Source: an uncultured Opitutia bacterium
GTDB lineage: Bacteria > Verrucomicrobiota > Verrucomicrobiia > Opitutales > Coraliomargaritaceae
Assembly (NCBI GenBank): GCA_937899295.1
Contig: CALBPO010000194.1
Coordinates: 1-7,378, forward strand
DNA: 7,378 nucleotides
Direction: 5' to 3'
Made by a program: the position numbers and the translations under genes
Shown here: one piece after another, positions 1 through 5,427 of the stretch
Position numbering within the stretch: the stretch's first letter is position 1
Layout of the letters: every line of letters starts with the position of its first letter
The notes under the pieces: model-generated
Seen by the model: the letters and a program-made list of their open reading frames with translations, nothing else
Databases searched by the model: none
What the model was told of the DNA's origin: nothing

Positions 1-222
1 ACAACGTCGAACATATTCACTCATTTAGCTCGAGGGAACACGGCATTATCCGTATCTCTAACTACGATTTGCAGTATTGCATGTTTGGTCACGGCACCAG
101 TGATTCTAAACCTTGTTTTGTCAGCGGATTTACCCGAAAACTTTGCAATGCCTACGGTGATTATTGCCAGAGACATAATCGTAAACCTCTTGCTACCACT
201 TGCAGTGGGTAGGGTAACATAG
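1..222 (+). pseudogene. Bile acid:sodium symporter (BASS) family fragment, C-terminally truncated, 5' end outside window
   Basis: Reading frame 1 is open from the first base to TAG at 220-222 (73 residues visible). It reads as the TM4-TM5 part of a BASS/SBF-family Na+-coupled organic anion carrier. The segment TSNIFTHLARGNTALSVSLT lines up with the equivalent stretch of the bacterial bile acid transporter ASBT of Neisseria. Visible S3, N4, S17 and T21 fall where, from memory of that structure, the Na1-site residues S114, N115, S128 and T132 lie. A second hydrophobic segment ending LLLPLAVG corresponds to TM5. Normal members continue for roughly 130 or more residues (TM6-TM10, with the Na-binding Glu). 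Here the frame stops after GRVT, and I find no continuation in any plus frame before the opposing haem gene begins at 344. I therefore call it a truncated, probably non-functional gene, although the start is not visible. The family call is firm from motif recognition; pseudogene status is inferred from the missing half. Confidence 0.72.
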
Positions 223-257
223 TGTTCTTTTAGCATTGATTTTTCATTAAAAAAGGA

Positions 258-285
258 TTGACAGCCTGGTCTTTTTTAGTACAAT
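258..285 (+). promoter_or_regulatory. Near-consensus sigma70 promoter pointing rightwards
   Basis: TTGACA at 258-263 (6/6) and TACAAT at 280-285 (5/6) are separated by 16 bp, predicting a start near 292. It lies just after the truncated symporter frame and faces the 3' end of the haem oxidase gene, which runs the other way. Any transcript would be antisense to that gene, because no convincing plus-strand gene follows. The A6G run at 249-255 can pair with C-T6 at 271-277, so part of the site could also form a weak hairpin. Confidence 0.5.
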
Positions 286-343
286 CATGGGAACGATGGG
301 AGATTTTTTATGTTTGCTGTGCGTTGAAATGCTCTAGGAGTGC

Positions 344-1696
344 TCACGCAATGAGGTGCCCCTCCTTGGAAACTGCCGCTTCGATGCAATAACTTAGCGA
401 AATGCCATCGCGGTAATTACCTGCAAGTTTAAGCCCAGCAAATTTCTTCTCAATCGCGTCCATTTGCGCAAGCATTTTGCCATAACCAAGATTATATTGG
501 GGGATCGCTCGCGGCCAATGCCTGTGGTGACTAAAAGTAGGCTCACCAGTCGTGCCGAATAATTCCTTTAACTCAGGTAGGACGGTTGCTAGCAGGGTAT
601 CTTTGTCAGGAACGGCGAGTTCAGCTTGGCGTTCGCCACCGAGGAAGACCGTCAGTAACACTTCGCCTGCGGGTACGCGACTAGCAAAGAGACTGGCAGG
701 GAAGAGTACGCCGAGAATTTTCCGCCCTTCATATTCGGGCACAAGCACGCCGAATCCATCGAGCGGGTGGTCGACATCGCTCTGCTTAAAGGCGACAGTC
801 AATACGGATACGGGTGAGTAGTTGATCTTTAGAAGCGGCTGAAGCGCTTTTTGAAGCGATTCATTGAACGGTAATTTATCAAGAGCGTGCGCCGGTGTTG
901 TTATTAGAACTTCATCGTAAATATGGGTTTTCCCGTTCCAATCGACTCGCCAGCCAGCCCCAATTTTCTGTATTGAGCTTATGGATACGTTAGCGTGCAC
1001 TGCTTCTCCTAGAGCAGCTACGAGCAATTGGGGCAGTTCTGCTAAGCCATTTTTAAAAGAGATAATCTGCTTTTCCACCTTGGGTGCATTACTCTTACGA
1101 TCTGCGCGCATAATTGCGATCGAACCACGCAAAATACCGCCATATTTTTGTTCTAGAGCATATAACTTTGGGAATGCGTAGCGCAGCGAAAGTCGCTCGG
1201 GTTCCCCCGCGTAGATACCGCCGATTAGAGGATTAATCCCGTAGCGGTAGATGTCGTGTCCAAGGCGACGCCGCGCGAAGTCGGCGACGCTCTCCTCTTT
1301 CTTGGGGCAGATTGGAGCGATGAATGGCTCTTTGAGGGCACGTAGTTTGCCGCTGAAAGACCAGAGCGGGGTGGTGATTGCCGAGAGCAGTCCCGTCGGC
1401 ACACCCATGGGCTTTCCGTTCCTTAGTATGAAACGTCTTTTCGAGTCGTTCGAAGCCGCCACGACCCGATCTTGGTAGCCTGGTATACTCCTCAAGAAAT
1501 TGTCGACTTCAGAGCTGTTAAGCTGGATTGAGTTAGGTCCTTCCTCAGCGAGGTAATCACCCGCGCGGTGGCTCTGGATCGAGCCGCCAAATTGATCGGA
1601 TATTTCTAGTATGTCGCAATCCTGCCCGCCTTGCTTAAGTTGCCAAGCGCGGGCGAGAGCTGTTAAACCAGATCCGATGACACAGGTTTTAATCAC
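344..1696 (-). CDS. hemG: Oxygen-dependent protoporphyrinogen/coproporphyrinogen oxidase (HemY-type)
   Basis: This FAD flavoenzyme oxidises protoporphyrinogen IX (or coproporphyrinogen III in the coproporphyrin-dependent route) to the porphyrin, a late step of haem synthesis, normally at the inner face of the membrane. It has 450 residues, the usual family length. The N-terminal dinucleotide-binding fold reads VIGSG (6-10), with E31 ending strand 2 to hold the ribose and GG at 37-38, followed by EEGPNS (51-56). The family hallmark GGIYAGEPERLSLRYAFPKL starts near residue 158, and the C-terminal FAD motif GNYRDGISLSYCIEA spans 426-440. The N-terminal motif is GSGLTAL where many relatives have GGGIAGL. 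The start is GTG at 1694-1696, supported by a well-placed TAAGG. The gene stands alone: its 5' side faces the ArsR-methyltransferase gene across a spacer with a palindrome, and no hemE or hemH is in view. I cannot separate proto- from coproporphyrinogen specificity by eye, and the symbol varies (hemG/hemY). Confidence 0.93.
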   Translation of the reverse strand: MIKTCVIGSGLTALARAWQLKQGGQDCDILEISDQFGGSIQSHRAGDYLAEEGPNSIQLNSSEVDNFLRSIPGYQDRVVAASNDSKRRFILRNGKPMGVPTGLLSAITTPLWSFSGKLRALKEPFIAPICPKKEESVADFARRRLGHDIYRYGINPLIGGIYAGEPERLSLRYAFPKLYALEQKYGGILRGSIAIMRADRKSNAPKVEKQIISFKNGLAELPQLLVAALGEAVHANVSISSIQKIGAGWRVDWNGKTHIYDEVLITTPAHALDKLPFNESLQKALQPLLKINYSPVSVLTVAFKQSDVDHPLDGFGVLVPEYEGRKILGVLFPASLFASRVPAGEVLLTVFLGGERQAELAVPDKDTLLATVLPELKELFGTTGEPTFSHHRHWPRAIPQYNLGYGKMLAQMDAIEKKFAGLKLAGNYRDGISLSYCIEAAVSKEGHLIA

Positions 1697-1701
1697 GATT
1701 G

Positions 1702-1706
1702 CCTTA
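1702..1706 (-). promoter_or_regulatory. Ribosome binding site of the haem oxidase gene
   Basis: Read on the minus strand, TAAGG lies 5 bases before the GTG start codon at 1694-1696. This supports the GTG start, since no ATG or TTG in a better context is visible nearby. It is the clearest Shine-Dalgarno among the five main genes. Confidence 0.55.
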
Positions 1707-1789
1707 TTCCGTGTTGAAGTGATCTGGTTCGTTGCACGTCTAGTTTTTTCGCTTTGCTTGGAACAGTTTTATCAATTTGCCCATTATGG

Positions 1790-1806
1790 TTCATTAAGTT
1801 AATGAA
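1790..1806. promoter_or_regulatory. Perfect 17-bp palindrome in the divergent spacer, candidate operator
   Basis: TTCATTAA (1790-1797), a central G, then TTAATGAA (1799-1806) form an 8+1+8 perfect dyad, AT-rich as expected for a winged-helix dimer site. On the minus strand it ends one base before CATAAT (1788-1783), a 5/6 match to a -10 box for the haem gene, so it would fill the -35/-10 spacer; no good -35 is visible. On the plus strand it lies about 50 bp upstream of the predicted -35 of the ArsR-type gene. The adjacent regulator gene makes it a natural candidate ligand. The dyad itself is seen directly; its binding role is inference. Confidence 0.5.
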
Positions 1807-1853
1807 GCGCTTGTAGATTAAATGTGCAAATTGAAAATCTTGCCGACTCGGAG

Positions 1854-1872
1854 CGAATGACAATCGAATGAC
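1854..1872 (+). repeat. Direct repeat CGAATGAC x2 with 11-bp period
   Basis: CGAATGAC occurs at 1854-1861 and again at 1865-1872, separated by AAT. The 11-bp period puts both copies on the same DNA face. The first copy overlaps the predicted -35 box (1857-1862) of the ArsR-methyltransferase gene, so it could be a regulator site. It could also be chance in AT-rich DNA. Confidence 0.5.
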
Positions 1873-1885
1873 CACATTGTATACA
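1857..1885 (+). promoter_or_regulatory. Predicted promoter of the ArsR-methyltransferase gene
   Basis: ATGACA at 1857-1862 (5/6 to the -35 consensus), 17 bp, then TATACA at 1880-1885 (4/6 to the -10 consensus). The start would be near 1892, leaving a leader of about 135 bases before the ATG at 2027. The rest of the gene-free stretch 1697-2026 shows only the palindrome at 1790-1806, the direct repeat at 1854-1872 and the haem gene's ribosome binding site. I recognise no riboswitch in the leader. Confidence 0.35.
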
Positions 1886-2026
1886 CTTAAAAGCATGGAC
1901 CATTTTTGCCAGTCAAAGCCGTGAAGGTGCTGCAGGGATTGATTTCATGTAGTGCGCCCCTCCATCGGTGAATTGCCCCGCGGAGATTGCTTGCCAGTCG
2001 CACCCTTATTCTTTGAAACTCTAAGG

Positions 2027-2956
2027 ATGGCAGATTCTTGGGAAACTCTTAAATTATTGGCTGACTCGACGCGGGTGCGGATTCTTTCGCTTTTGACGTG
2101 GGAAGAGCTTTCGGTGGCCGAGTTGCAAGAGGTGCTCGACATGGGGCAGTCGCGGATTTCTTCCCACCTTGGTCTCCTGCGCCAAGGCGAGCTGGTCCAT
2201 GACCGCCGCGAGGGTAAAAAAACTTTCTATGCGCTCAACCGTCGCTTCGATCCGCAAGGCTTGGCGCTCATGGAGGCGGCTTGTGCATCGGTCGATGGTT
2301 CCGAACAGATCGTTTCTGATCATGCGAATCTTAAACGTATTTTGGAAAAGCGTAAGCAACAGTCGGAACAGTATTTTAATTCCGTCGCTGGGCGCTTAGG
2401 TAAGAACTATTGTCCTGGGCGTAGTTGGGAGGCGATTGGTCACTTTCTGCTCCATCTCACACCGAAAATTAGAATTGCGGATCTAGGAGCGGGCGAGGGC
2501 TTAATTTCGCAGTTGCTTGCGCGTCGTGCGGAACAGGTCACATGTGTCGATAATTCACCTAAAATGGTGGAGTTTGGACGCGAACTCGCAAAGAAGAACG
2601 GCTTTAGTAATTTAGAGTATCAACTTGGTGATATCGAGGAGGTGCCCCTCAAGGACGAGAGCGTTGACCTCGCTCTGCTCAGCCAAGCACTGCATCACGC
2701 GCAACACCCAGAGGCTGCAGTGCAAGAAGCTTTCCGTATTTTGGAGCCGGGCGGGGAGTTGATCATTATTGATCTTTTAGAGCACCAGTTCGAAAAAGCA
2801 CGCGAGCTGTATGCCGATATTTGGCTCGGATTCTCCGAGAATACGCTCTACCATTTTTTGAAGAATGCTGGCTTTCGTAAGATTGAAGTTACCGTGGTCG
2901 CCTGCGAAAGTGTGGAGCCGAATTTCCAGACTGTCTTAGCGAGTGGTGTGAAATGA
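2027..2956 (+). CDS. ArsR-family HTH regulator fused to a SAM-methyltransferase domain (SahR-like)
   Basis: This 309-residue two-domain protein has an ArsR-type winged helix at residues 1-75 (LADSTRVRILSLL, recognition helix QSRISSHLGLLRQ at 41-53, wing DRREGKKTFYAL). A linker containing EQYFNSVA and PGRSW (114-134) joins it to a class I methyltransferase fold: D152-LGAGEG-158 for SAM, acidic D175 after strand 2, GD at 201-202, and a LEPGG motif. The alpha-3 metal box is absent: ELSVAEL replaces the cysteine-containing ELCVCDL of metal sensors. This fits the group that includes SahR, an S-adenosylhomocysteine-responsive repressor of SAM-cycle genes, with SAM/SAH probably bound in the second domain. 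It is monocistronic, with a terminator directly after the stop and no ahcY, metH or metF in view. ATG 2027 is chosen because relatives begin here. The frame extends up to GTG 1952; TTG 1991, with GGAG 5 bases upstream, is a real alternative adding 12 residues. Function is by family analogy. Confidence 0.87.
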   Translation: MADSWETLKLLADSTRVRILSLLTWEELSVAELQEVLDMGQSRISSHLGLLRQGELVHDRREGKKTFYALNRRFDPQGLALMEAACASVDGSEQIVSDHANLKRILEKRKQQSEQYFNSVAGRLGKNYCPGRSWEAIGHFLLHLTPKIRIADLGAGEGLISQLLARRAEQVTCVDNSPKMVEFGRELAKKNGFSNLEYQLGDIEEVPLKDESVDLALLSQALHHAQHPEAAVQEAFRILEPGGELIIIDLLEHQFEKARELYADIWLGFSENTLYHFLKNAGFRKIEVTVVACESVEPNFQTVLASGVK

Positions 2957-2988
2957 GAGCTAGCGTTTCGTGGCTAGCTCAATTTTTT
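2957..2988 (+). terminator. Intrinsic terminator of the ArsR-methyltransferase gene
   Basis: GAGCTAGC (2957-2964) and GCTAGCTC (2973-2980) form a perfect 8-bp stem with an 8-base loop, followed by AA and six T (2983-2988). It starts immediately after the TGA stop at 2954-2956. On the minus strand no T-run follows the stem, so it should work in one direction only. Confidence 0.85.
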
Positions 2989-3038
2989 AGGAGGTGCTCT
3001 TTGATTGTTTCCCAAATCGTAACCGCTCCATGGGCGGG

Positions 3039-3071
3039 GCCTCGTTTAACCTTGTCTAGGCTTTGCGAGGC
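3039..3071 (-). other. Hairpin downstream of tRNA-Leu, no T-run
   Basis: GCCTCG (3039-3044) pairs with CGAGGC (3066-3071). Inside, CCT and AGG can pair again with 5-base internal loops on both sides and a 5-base apex. It sits 37 bases beyond the tRNA 3' end on the tRNA's strand and could trim or stabilise the 3' trailer. Without a T-run it is not an intrinsic terminator. Only the pairing potential is seen. Confidence 0.3.
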
Positions 3072-3107
3072 TTCATTCACTGAAATAAGTTCCAGATGAA
3101 GTCCCCG

Positions 3108-3189
3108 TGGTCGAAGGGGGACTTGAACCCCCACGCCTTTCGGCACATGTCCCTTAAACATGCGTGTCTGCCAATTCCACCATTCGACC
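3108..3189 (-). tRNA. tRNA-Leu, anticodon AAG
   Basis: This 82-nt cloverleaf read on the minus strand has acceptor stem GGTCGAA/TTCGACC with discriminator A; D-stem GTG/CAC around GAATTGGCAGA; anticodon stem CATGT/ACATG with the 7-base loop TTAAGGG; a long variable arm (GCC-GAAA-GGC) typical of class II; and T-stem GGGGG/CCCCC with loop TTCAAGT. Identity is leucine from the A73 discriminator, long arm and D-loop. The anticodon is AAG (plus positions 3153-3155), reading CUU, or CUU/CUC/CUA if A34 is deaminated to inosine. G37 agrees with a CUN reader rather than a UUA/UUG reader. CCA is not encoded (CGG follows). Bacteria normally use GAG here, so the anticodon is notable. Confidence 0.95.
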
Positions 3190-3194
3190 GATGG

Positions 3195-3210
3195 GCTACG
3201 TTTATGTAGC
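3195..3210. repeat. Small hairpin 5 bases from the tRNA 5' end
   Basis: GCTAC (3195-3199) and GTAGC (3206-3210) form a 5-bp stem with a 6-base loop. The right arm is shared with the larger inverted repeat at 3205-3280, so the two structures exclude each other. It would lie in the tRNA 5' leader, just ahead of the RNase P cleavage point. Confidence 0.35.
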
Positions 3211-3280
3211 AAAGTAGGTGGTGATAGATAGCTTTTTTCGGAGATCAACATAAATTTCTGAAAAATACCTACTTTCTACA
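3205..3280. repeat. 14-bp inverted repeat with one bulge, 47-bp centre
   Basis: TGTAG-C-AAAGTAGGT (3205-3219) is complementary to ACCTACTTTCTACA (3267-3280) over 14 bp apart from the bulged C3210. The centre (3220-3266) is AT-rich and has no gene. It lies between the tRNA-Leu start and the RGG-protein gene, in divergent promoter territory, so it might be part of the pre-tRNA leader, a protein site or a tiny mobile-element remnant. I see no target-site duplication and no second copy in this window. The remaining spacer 3281-3393 shows only a weak possible promoter (TTGTAT at 3300-3305, TATCAA at 3323-3328). Confidence 0.5.
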
Positions 3281-3393
3281 AAAAAGGCTCTGCCCATGCT
3301 TGTATCTTCAAATAGTTTAACTTATCAACATCTACCTAACTAACCTAACGCACGTGCCTGGAGCAAGATCAGTCGCGTTTATCCCAGATAGCC

Positions 3394-5295
3394 ATGGCTG
3401 AAAAACCAGCAGACAAACCAACCGAAACGCCCAAAACAGCTGAGCCAGCAAAACAGGCGCTCGATCTCAACGCACTCTCCGGTCTCGACTTCGGTCCTAA
3501 CTGGGCGGACGAAAAAGCCAAGTCCGGTCGCCCAAAGAATTACAATTCTTTCGGCGGTGGCAAAGGAGGTAAAGGTCGCCGCGGAGGCAGTGGCAGCGGA
3601 GGCGGTGCGTCGCGCGATCGTCGATCAGGTGGACGTCCTAGCAGTGGTCATTCAGCTGGACGAGCCGGTCAATCAGATCGTCGTGGTCAAGGCGCGACCC
3701 GTGGCCGTGGTCAAGGTCGCCGTGATAGCCGTGGCGAAGGTGGTCGCGGTCACTCCGCAGCACCAGTCTATTTTGAACCGACGATCAAAGTTGACCTTTA
3801 TCCACAGGATGAAGCCTTCGAAGCGTTGATCAACCGCCTACGTTCTAGCGCACGCACCTATCAGCTATTTGATATCGCACAATTGCTCCTCGAAAAGCCA
3901 GAGCGTTACATCGTTGTCGTTTCGCCTAAGCCTGCAAAAGGTGACGAGCCTGCACAGCTTTACTACTCTGTGCCAGGGCACCTCCCTTTCGGAACGGAAG
4001 AGGATGCAATCAATCACGTCATGGCGAATCACCTCGCCCAATTTTTCGAGATCGAAGAGGTCGAAGTGGAGCCACCAAAAGGTAACTTCCAAATGGTCAA
4101 TCGATGCACGATTACGAGCGAGTTACTGGGCCCCCCAAATTACCACCGCTACCAAGAGTTTCTCCAGCTTCATTACGCTGCTCGAATTACAGGTATGTCC
4201 TTCGAGCAATTCGCAGCACGCGTCGAGAGTTCCAAAGAGCAGGAGGATATCGATGCTTGGCTCGAATCGATGAAAAAAGGCGCACGTTACACGGTTAAGG
4301 ACCATCAAGAAGGCGAGTCTGAGTCTTTAGAAACGCTTGAAGCGGTTCGTCACTTTCTCCTCCAGCATCGTAAGGATAAGGTCGTCGGCACCGGCGAGAG
4401 CATCCGCTTTGCAGGCCGTGACATCGAGCGCCTGCCTAAGGGCGATATTCGCCGCTCGGTTGAAGCCTATGTTGAGAGTCAAAAACACTTCCCACTTGAT
4501 TCGGCCAACAACATCCGTGGGCGCCTCCGCCGTCATAAGTTTGCTGTATATAAAAAGGGTTCAAAGGGCGTCTCATTCGTTTGCGCCGTAAAGCGTAAAT
4601 TCCGCGATAGCAAAACTGTCTTTACCGAATCGATTGGTGATCTGATCGATTTTATCGAAAATCATCCCGAGATACCTGCCTCAAAATTGCCGAATGAATA
4701 TGTTGGCATCGATACTGAGAAGCAAAAGCCCGAAGCGCTCAAGATGACTGAAGCGGAAGTCGAAGCCGCTGCGAAAGCAAAGGCGGAGGCCGCCGAGGCC
4801 GAAGCGATAGCTGCTGCCGTTGTTGATTCTCCTGAAGGAGCAACTGCCGAAGCGCCAGAGAAGGCTTCTGGAGTTGATGAAGCGGCAGCAACCATCGCAG
4901 AAGAAGCCACTGCCTCGACGGAGGCCCAACCCAAAGTCGAACTTAGTGAAGAGGATCAAAAGAAGCTCCGCCAGTTGATGCTTGATCTGCGTTGGTTGAT
5001 CACTGAAGGCTACGTCACCGAATACGGAGATGGTCGCCTCTTTGCGCCCCCACCAATGCCAGATGCTAAACCAAAGGAACCCAAAACTCCTAAGGTAGAA
5101 TCAGGTGTAGAGTCAGATCCAGAAGCCGAGGCGAAAGAAGAAGTCGCTGCCGAAACTGAAGTTGTTGAAGAAGAGGAATTACTAAAGGTTCAAGCTAATC
5201 CAGAGACTGTAGTCCCTGAGGCCAATGAACCAGAGCTTGAAGCACCCGTCATTGAAGCCGAAACTGAAGAACCTACCGAAGAAAAAAAGTCATAG
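3394..5295 (+). CDS. Large RGG-box protein with basic N-terminus and acidic C-terminus, function unknown
   Basis: This is a 633-residue soluble protein with no signal peptide or membrane segment. A short motif LDLNALSGLDFGPNWA (23-38) precedes a disordered Gly/Arg-rich tract (about 45-120) with many RGG, GGR and RGR units, as in RNA-binding RGG boxes. A folded core runs about 125-435. It includes a segment around C238 to residue 265 (SELLGPPNYHRYQEFLQLHY) and a basic patch RGRLRRHKFAVYKKGSKG near 378-395, likely to contact nucleic acid. An Ala/Glu-rich, probably helical linker follows (450-515). Then comes a small segment LRWLITEGYVTEYGDGRLF (532-550) resembling the last helix and wing of a winged helix, and a Glu/Pro-rich acidic tail to 633. 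Only two cysteines are visible (238, 397), so a zinc finger is unlikely. I associate this architecture with Verrucomicrobiota but know no assigned function. The ATG at 3394 has no clear Shine-Dalgarno. It appears monocistronic; RNA binding is inference. Confidence 0.9.
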   Translation: MAEKPADKPTETPKTAEPAKQALDLNALSGLDFGPNWADEKAKSGRPKNYNSFGGGKGGKGRRGGSGSGGGASRDRRSGGRPSSGHSAGRAGQSDRRGQGATRGRGQGRRDSRGEGGRGHSAAPVYFEPTIKVDLYPQDEAFEALINRLRSSARTYQLFDIAQLLLEKPERYIVVVSPKPAKGDEPAQLYYSVPGHLPFGTEEDAINHVMANHLAQFFEIEEVEVEPPKGNFQMVNRCTITSELLGPPNYHRYQEFLQLHYAARITGMSFEQFAARVESSKEQEDIDAWLESMKKGARYTVKDHQEGESESLETLEAVRHFLLQHRKDKVVGTGESIRFAGRDIERLPKGDIRRSVEAYVESQKHFPLDSANNIRGRLRRHKFAVYKKGSKGVSFVCAVKRKFRDSKTVFTESIGDLIDFIENHPEIPASKLPNEYVGIDTEKQKPEALKMTEAEVEAAAKAKAEAAEAEAIAAAVVDSPEGATAEAPEKASGVDEAAATIAEEATASTEAQPKVELSEEDQKKLRQLMLDLRWLITEGYVTEYGDGRLFAPPPMPDAKPKEPKTPKVESGVESDPEAEAKEEVAAETEVVEEEELLKVQANPETVVPEANEPELEAPVIEAETEEPTEEKKS

Positions 5296-5369
5296 CGATC
5301 TATCACTCTTTACGGCGTTTAAATTCCTCAATTGCCCAGACAGATAGGTCGCGCTTCCGTTCAGTAATT

Positions 5370-5384
5370 GAGCTTCGAAAGCTC
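5370..5384. other. Hairpin between convergent genes
   Basis: GAGCTT (5370-5375) pairs with AAGCTC (5379-5384) around a 3-base loop. An outer alternative pairs CTCAATT (5327-5333) with AATTGAG (5366-5372). These are the only structures I see in the 132-bp convergent spacer 5296-5427. Neither strand has a T-run right after the stem, so terminator function for the RGG gene or the phosphatase gene is uncertain. Confidence 0.25.
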
Positions 5385-5427
5385 GCTAGTGATCCAGCTC
5401 CAGACCTCAGTCCTAATGTCTAGCTTT

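Noticed and set aside
21..236. 71-codon minus-strand frame
   Set aside because: The plus strand here clearly encodes the BASS family segment, so this is its antisense shadow.
1878..1885. 8-bp palindrome TGTATACA as a separate operator
   Set aside because: It coincides with the predicted -10 box and is short enough to be chance.
1693..1896. 67-codon minus-strand frame overlapping the haem gene start
   Set aside because: It covers the promoter and palindrome region, has no family features, and ends inside the start of the haem gene.
1952..2026. GTG-initiated N-terminal extension of the ArsR-methyltransferase protein
   Set aside because: The added 25 residues show no domain features, and the ArsR fold begins right after ATG 2027. 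TTG 1991 is kept only as an alternative.
1892..2026. Possible SAH or SAM riboswitch in the 135-base leader
   Set aside because: I could not trace a recognised riboswitch core; a covariance-model search (Rfam) would decide.
2979..3251. 90-codon minus-strand frame
   Set aside because: It runs straight through the tRNA-Leu gene; its protein (containing WNWQTRMFKGHVPKGVG) is the well-known artefact of translating a tRNA.
3557..3829. Val/Ala-rich plus-strand frame
   Set aside because: It is a frame-shifted reading of the Gly/Arg-rich repeat codons of the RGG protein.
4662..4959. Ala/Ser-rich and Gly/Phe-rich minus-strand frames
   Set aside because: They are low-complexity complements of the Ala/Glu-rich linker of the RGG protein.
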